Assembly: GCA_021323815.1 (NCBI GenBank)
Contig: JAJPKG010000190.1
Coordinates: 1-14,156, forward strand
Source: Pseudomonadota bacterium
Lineage (GTDB): Bacteria; Chloroflexota; Ktedonobacteria; Ktedonobacterales; JACDGC01
Length of the DNA stretch: 14,156 bases
Reading direction: 5' to 3'
Below are positions 13,527-14,156 of this stretch, piece after piece. Numbering within the stretch: position 1 is the first letter of the stretch; every line of letters starts with the position of its first letter. The notes beneath the pieces were generated by a model. That model had not been told where the DNA came from. It did no database searches and was given only the letters and a program-made list of their open reading frames with translations. A program made the position numbers and the translations under genes.

Positions 13527-14156
13527 TGCAATCCCTGCCCCGGCGCGGTGAGCAAGCGAATGGGCCGCTGCGGATGCAGCCCGGCGGCGCGTTGCCAGCC
13601 CGCGATTTCAGCGAAGGAATAGAGGCCGGCTTCGCTGGTGAGGGCGAAATAGAAATCGCCCAGGCTCTCGAAAAAACGGTGGCGCTCGCCGGTTGGGCGA
13701 ATGCCCTCTTGCACCACGCAGATGCCGCCCCGGCGCAGCGCGCGGGCGATCTTTGCCAGCAGCGCCGCGTTTTGCTCCGGGGTGAAATGGTGCGCCAGAT
13801 TCGCCATGAAGACGACATCATAGCGCGCCTCGCCAAAATCTGTTGCCAGCGCGTCGCCGGCCTGATGCGTGACGCGATCGCCCATGCACGCTTCGGCCAG
13901 CAGCGGCGCAGCGTGGACGACAGCCTGGGGCAGATCCAGCACCACAGCGCGCAGGTGAGGGTGACGTCGGCAGAGGGTGACGGCATAATAGCCGTGCGCG
14001 CCGCCAATATCCAGCAGGGCGCGGGCGTGGCGTGGCACAGGGATGCGCCGGGCGACCTCCGGCGCGGTCAGGCGGGCGATGACGCGCATTCCACGCTGAT
14101 ACGCTTCCCATTCATCCGGCGTCATGGCGGCATGGAAGCGGAGGGGTTCGCCGGTG
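13508..14156 (-). CDS. SAM-dependent O-methyltransferase (5' end beyond window)
   Basis: C-terminal catalytic part of a class I methyltransferase of the O-methyltransferase (Methyltransf_2) type, which transfers methyl from S-adenosylmethionine to a hydroxyl of a small molecule. An internal ATG exists at 14125, but the same frame is open to the window edge and reads GEPLRFHAAMTPDEWEAYQ, typical of the segment before the catalytic domain in this family. The true start and the N-terminal dimerisation domain therefore lie outside. SAM-binding motif I is LLDIGGAHGYYA, followed by the acidic strand end VVLDLP, then DVVFMANLAHHF and the motif LRRGGICVVQE. The last part (FFESLGDFYFALTSEAGLYS) fits the substrate-side helices. 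It converges with the DoxX-like gene with 24 bases between. The substrate is unknown and no link to the neighbours is evident. Confidence 0.87.
   Translation of the reverse strand, partial: TGEPLRFHAAMTPDEWEAYQRGMRVIARLTAPEVARRIPVPRHARALLDIGGAHGYYAVTLCRRHPHLRAVVLDLPQAVVHAAPLLAEACMGDRVTHQAGDALATDFGEARYDVVFMANLAHHFTPEQNAALLAKIARALRRGGICVVQEGIRPTGERHRFFESLGDFYFALTSEAGLYSFAEIAGWQRAAGLHPQRPIRLLTAPGQGLQIARRP

Overview
The window is GC-rich, has strong purine-rich ribosome binding sites (GAGGAG type), and carries 12 protein genes, two of them cut by the window edges. The gene families (soluble and PAS histidine kinases, tandem-domain universal stress proteins, phosphoketolase with acetate kinase, a b6-like cytochrome b, a two-domain multicopper oxidase, a DoxX-like protein) and the several interspersed palindromic repeat families suggest a chromosome of the Chloroflexota or a related group. 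That assignment is an inference from overall look and is only moderately secure. No rRNA, tRNA, CRISPR array, integrase or transposase was seen.

Layout. Left part (1-3937): an OmpR/PhoB-type response regulator (minus, its last residues beyond the edge) diverges from a small soluble histidine kinase (plus). That kinase converges on a tandem universal stress protein (minus), which diverges from a PAS-containing soluble histidine kinase (plus). Middle part (4005-10807), all on the minus strand and read right to left: a second tandem universal stress protein, phosphoketolase (xfp), acetate kinase (ackA), a 41-residue one-helix membrane protein, and a b6-like cytochrome b with a large extra extracytoplasmic domain. 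Right part (11082-13483), plus strand: a membrane-anchored two-domain multicopper oxidase, a lipoprotein cupredoxin and a DoxX-like four-helix membrane protein. A SAM-dependent O-methyltransferase (minus, 5' end beyond the edge) closes the window.

How the genes may work together. Xfp splits xylulose-5-P or fructose-6-P with phosphate to give acetyl phosphate, and AckA turns acetyl phosphate into acetate plus ATP: a short fermentative ATP route that needs no oxygen. Next to two stress proteins, two cytoplasmic sensor kinases and a quinone-type cytochrome b, this looks like an energy-stress or low-oxygen survival block. TGTGA-like half-sites spaced about one or two helical turns apart occur upstream of the small kinase, both stress proteins and the cytochrome operon. 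This is the spacing that OmpR/PhoB-type regulators use, so the regulator at the left edge may control the block. The copper proteins on the right probably form a separate electron-transfer or oxidase module at the outer face of the membrane.

Repeats. At least three families lie between or inside genes: a G/C-run palindrome found in the oxidase-cupredoxin gap and, in degenerate form, in frame inside ackA; a purine/pyrimidine-biased inverted pair between xfp and ackA; and an AGCGGTT...AACCGC structured element before xfp and before the DoxX-like gene.
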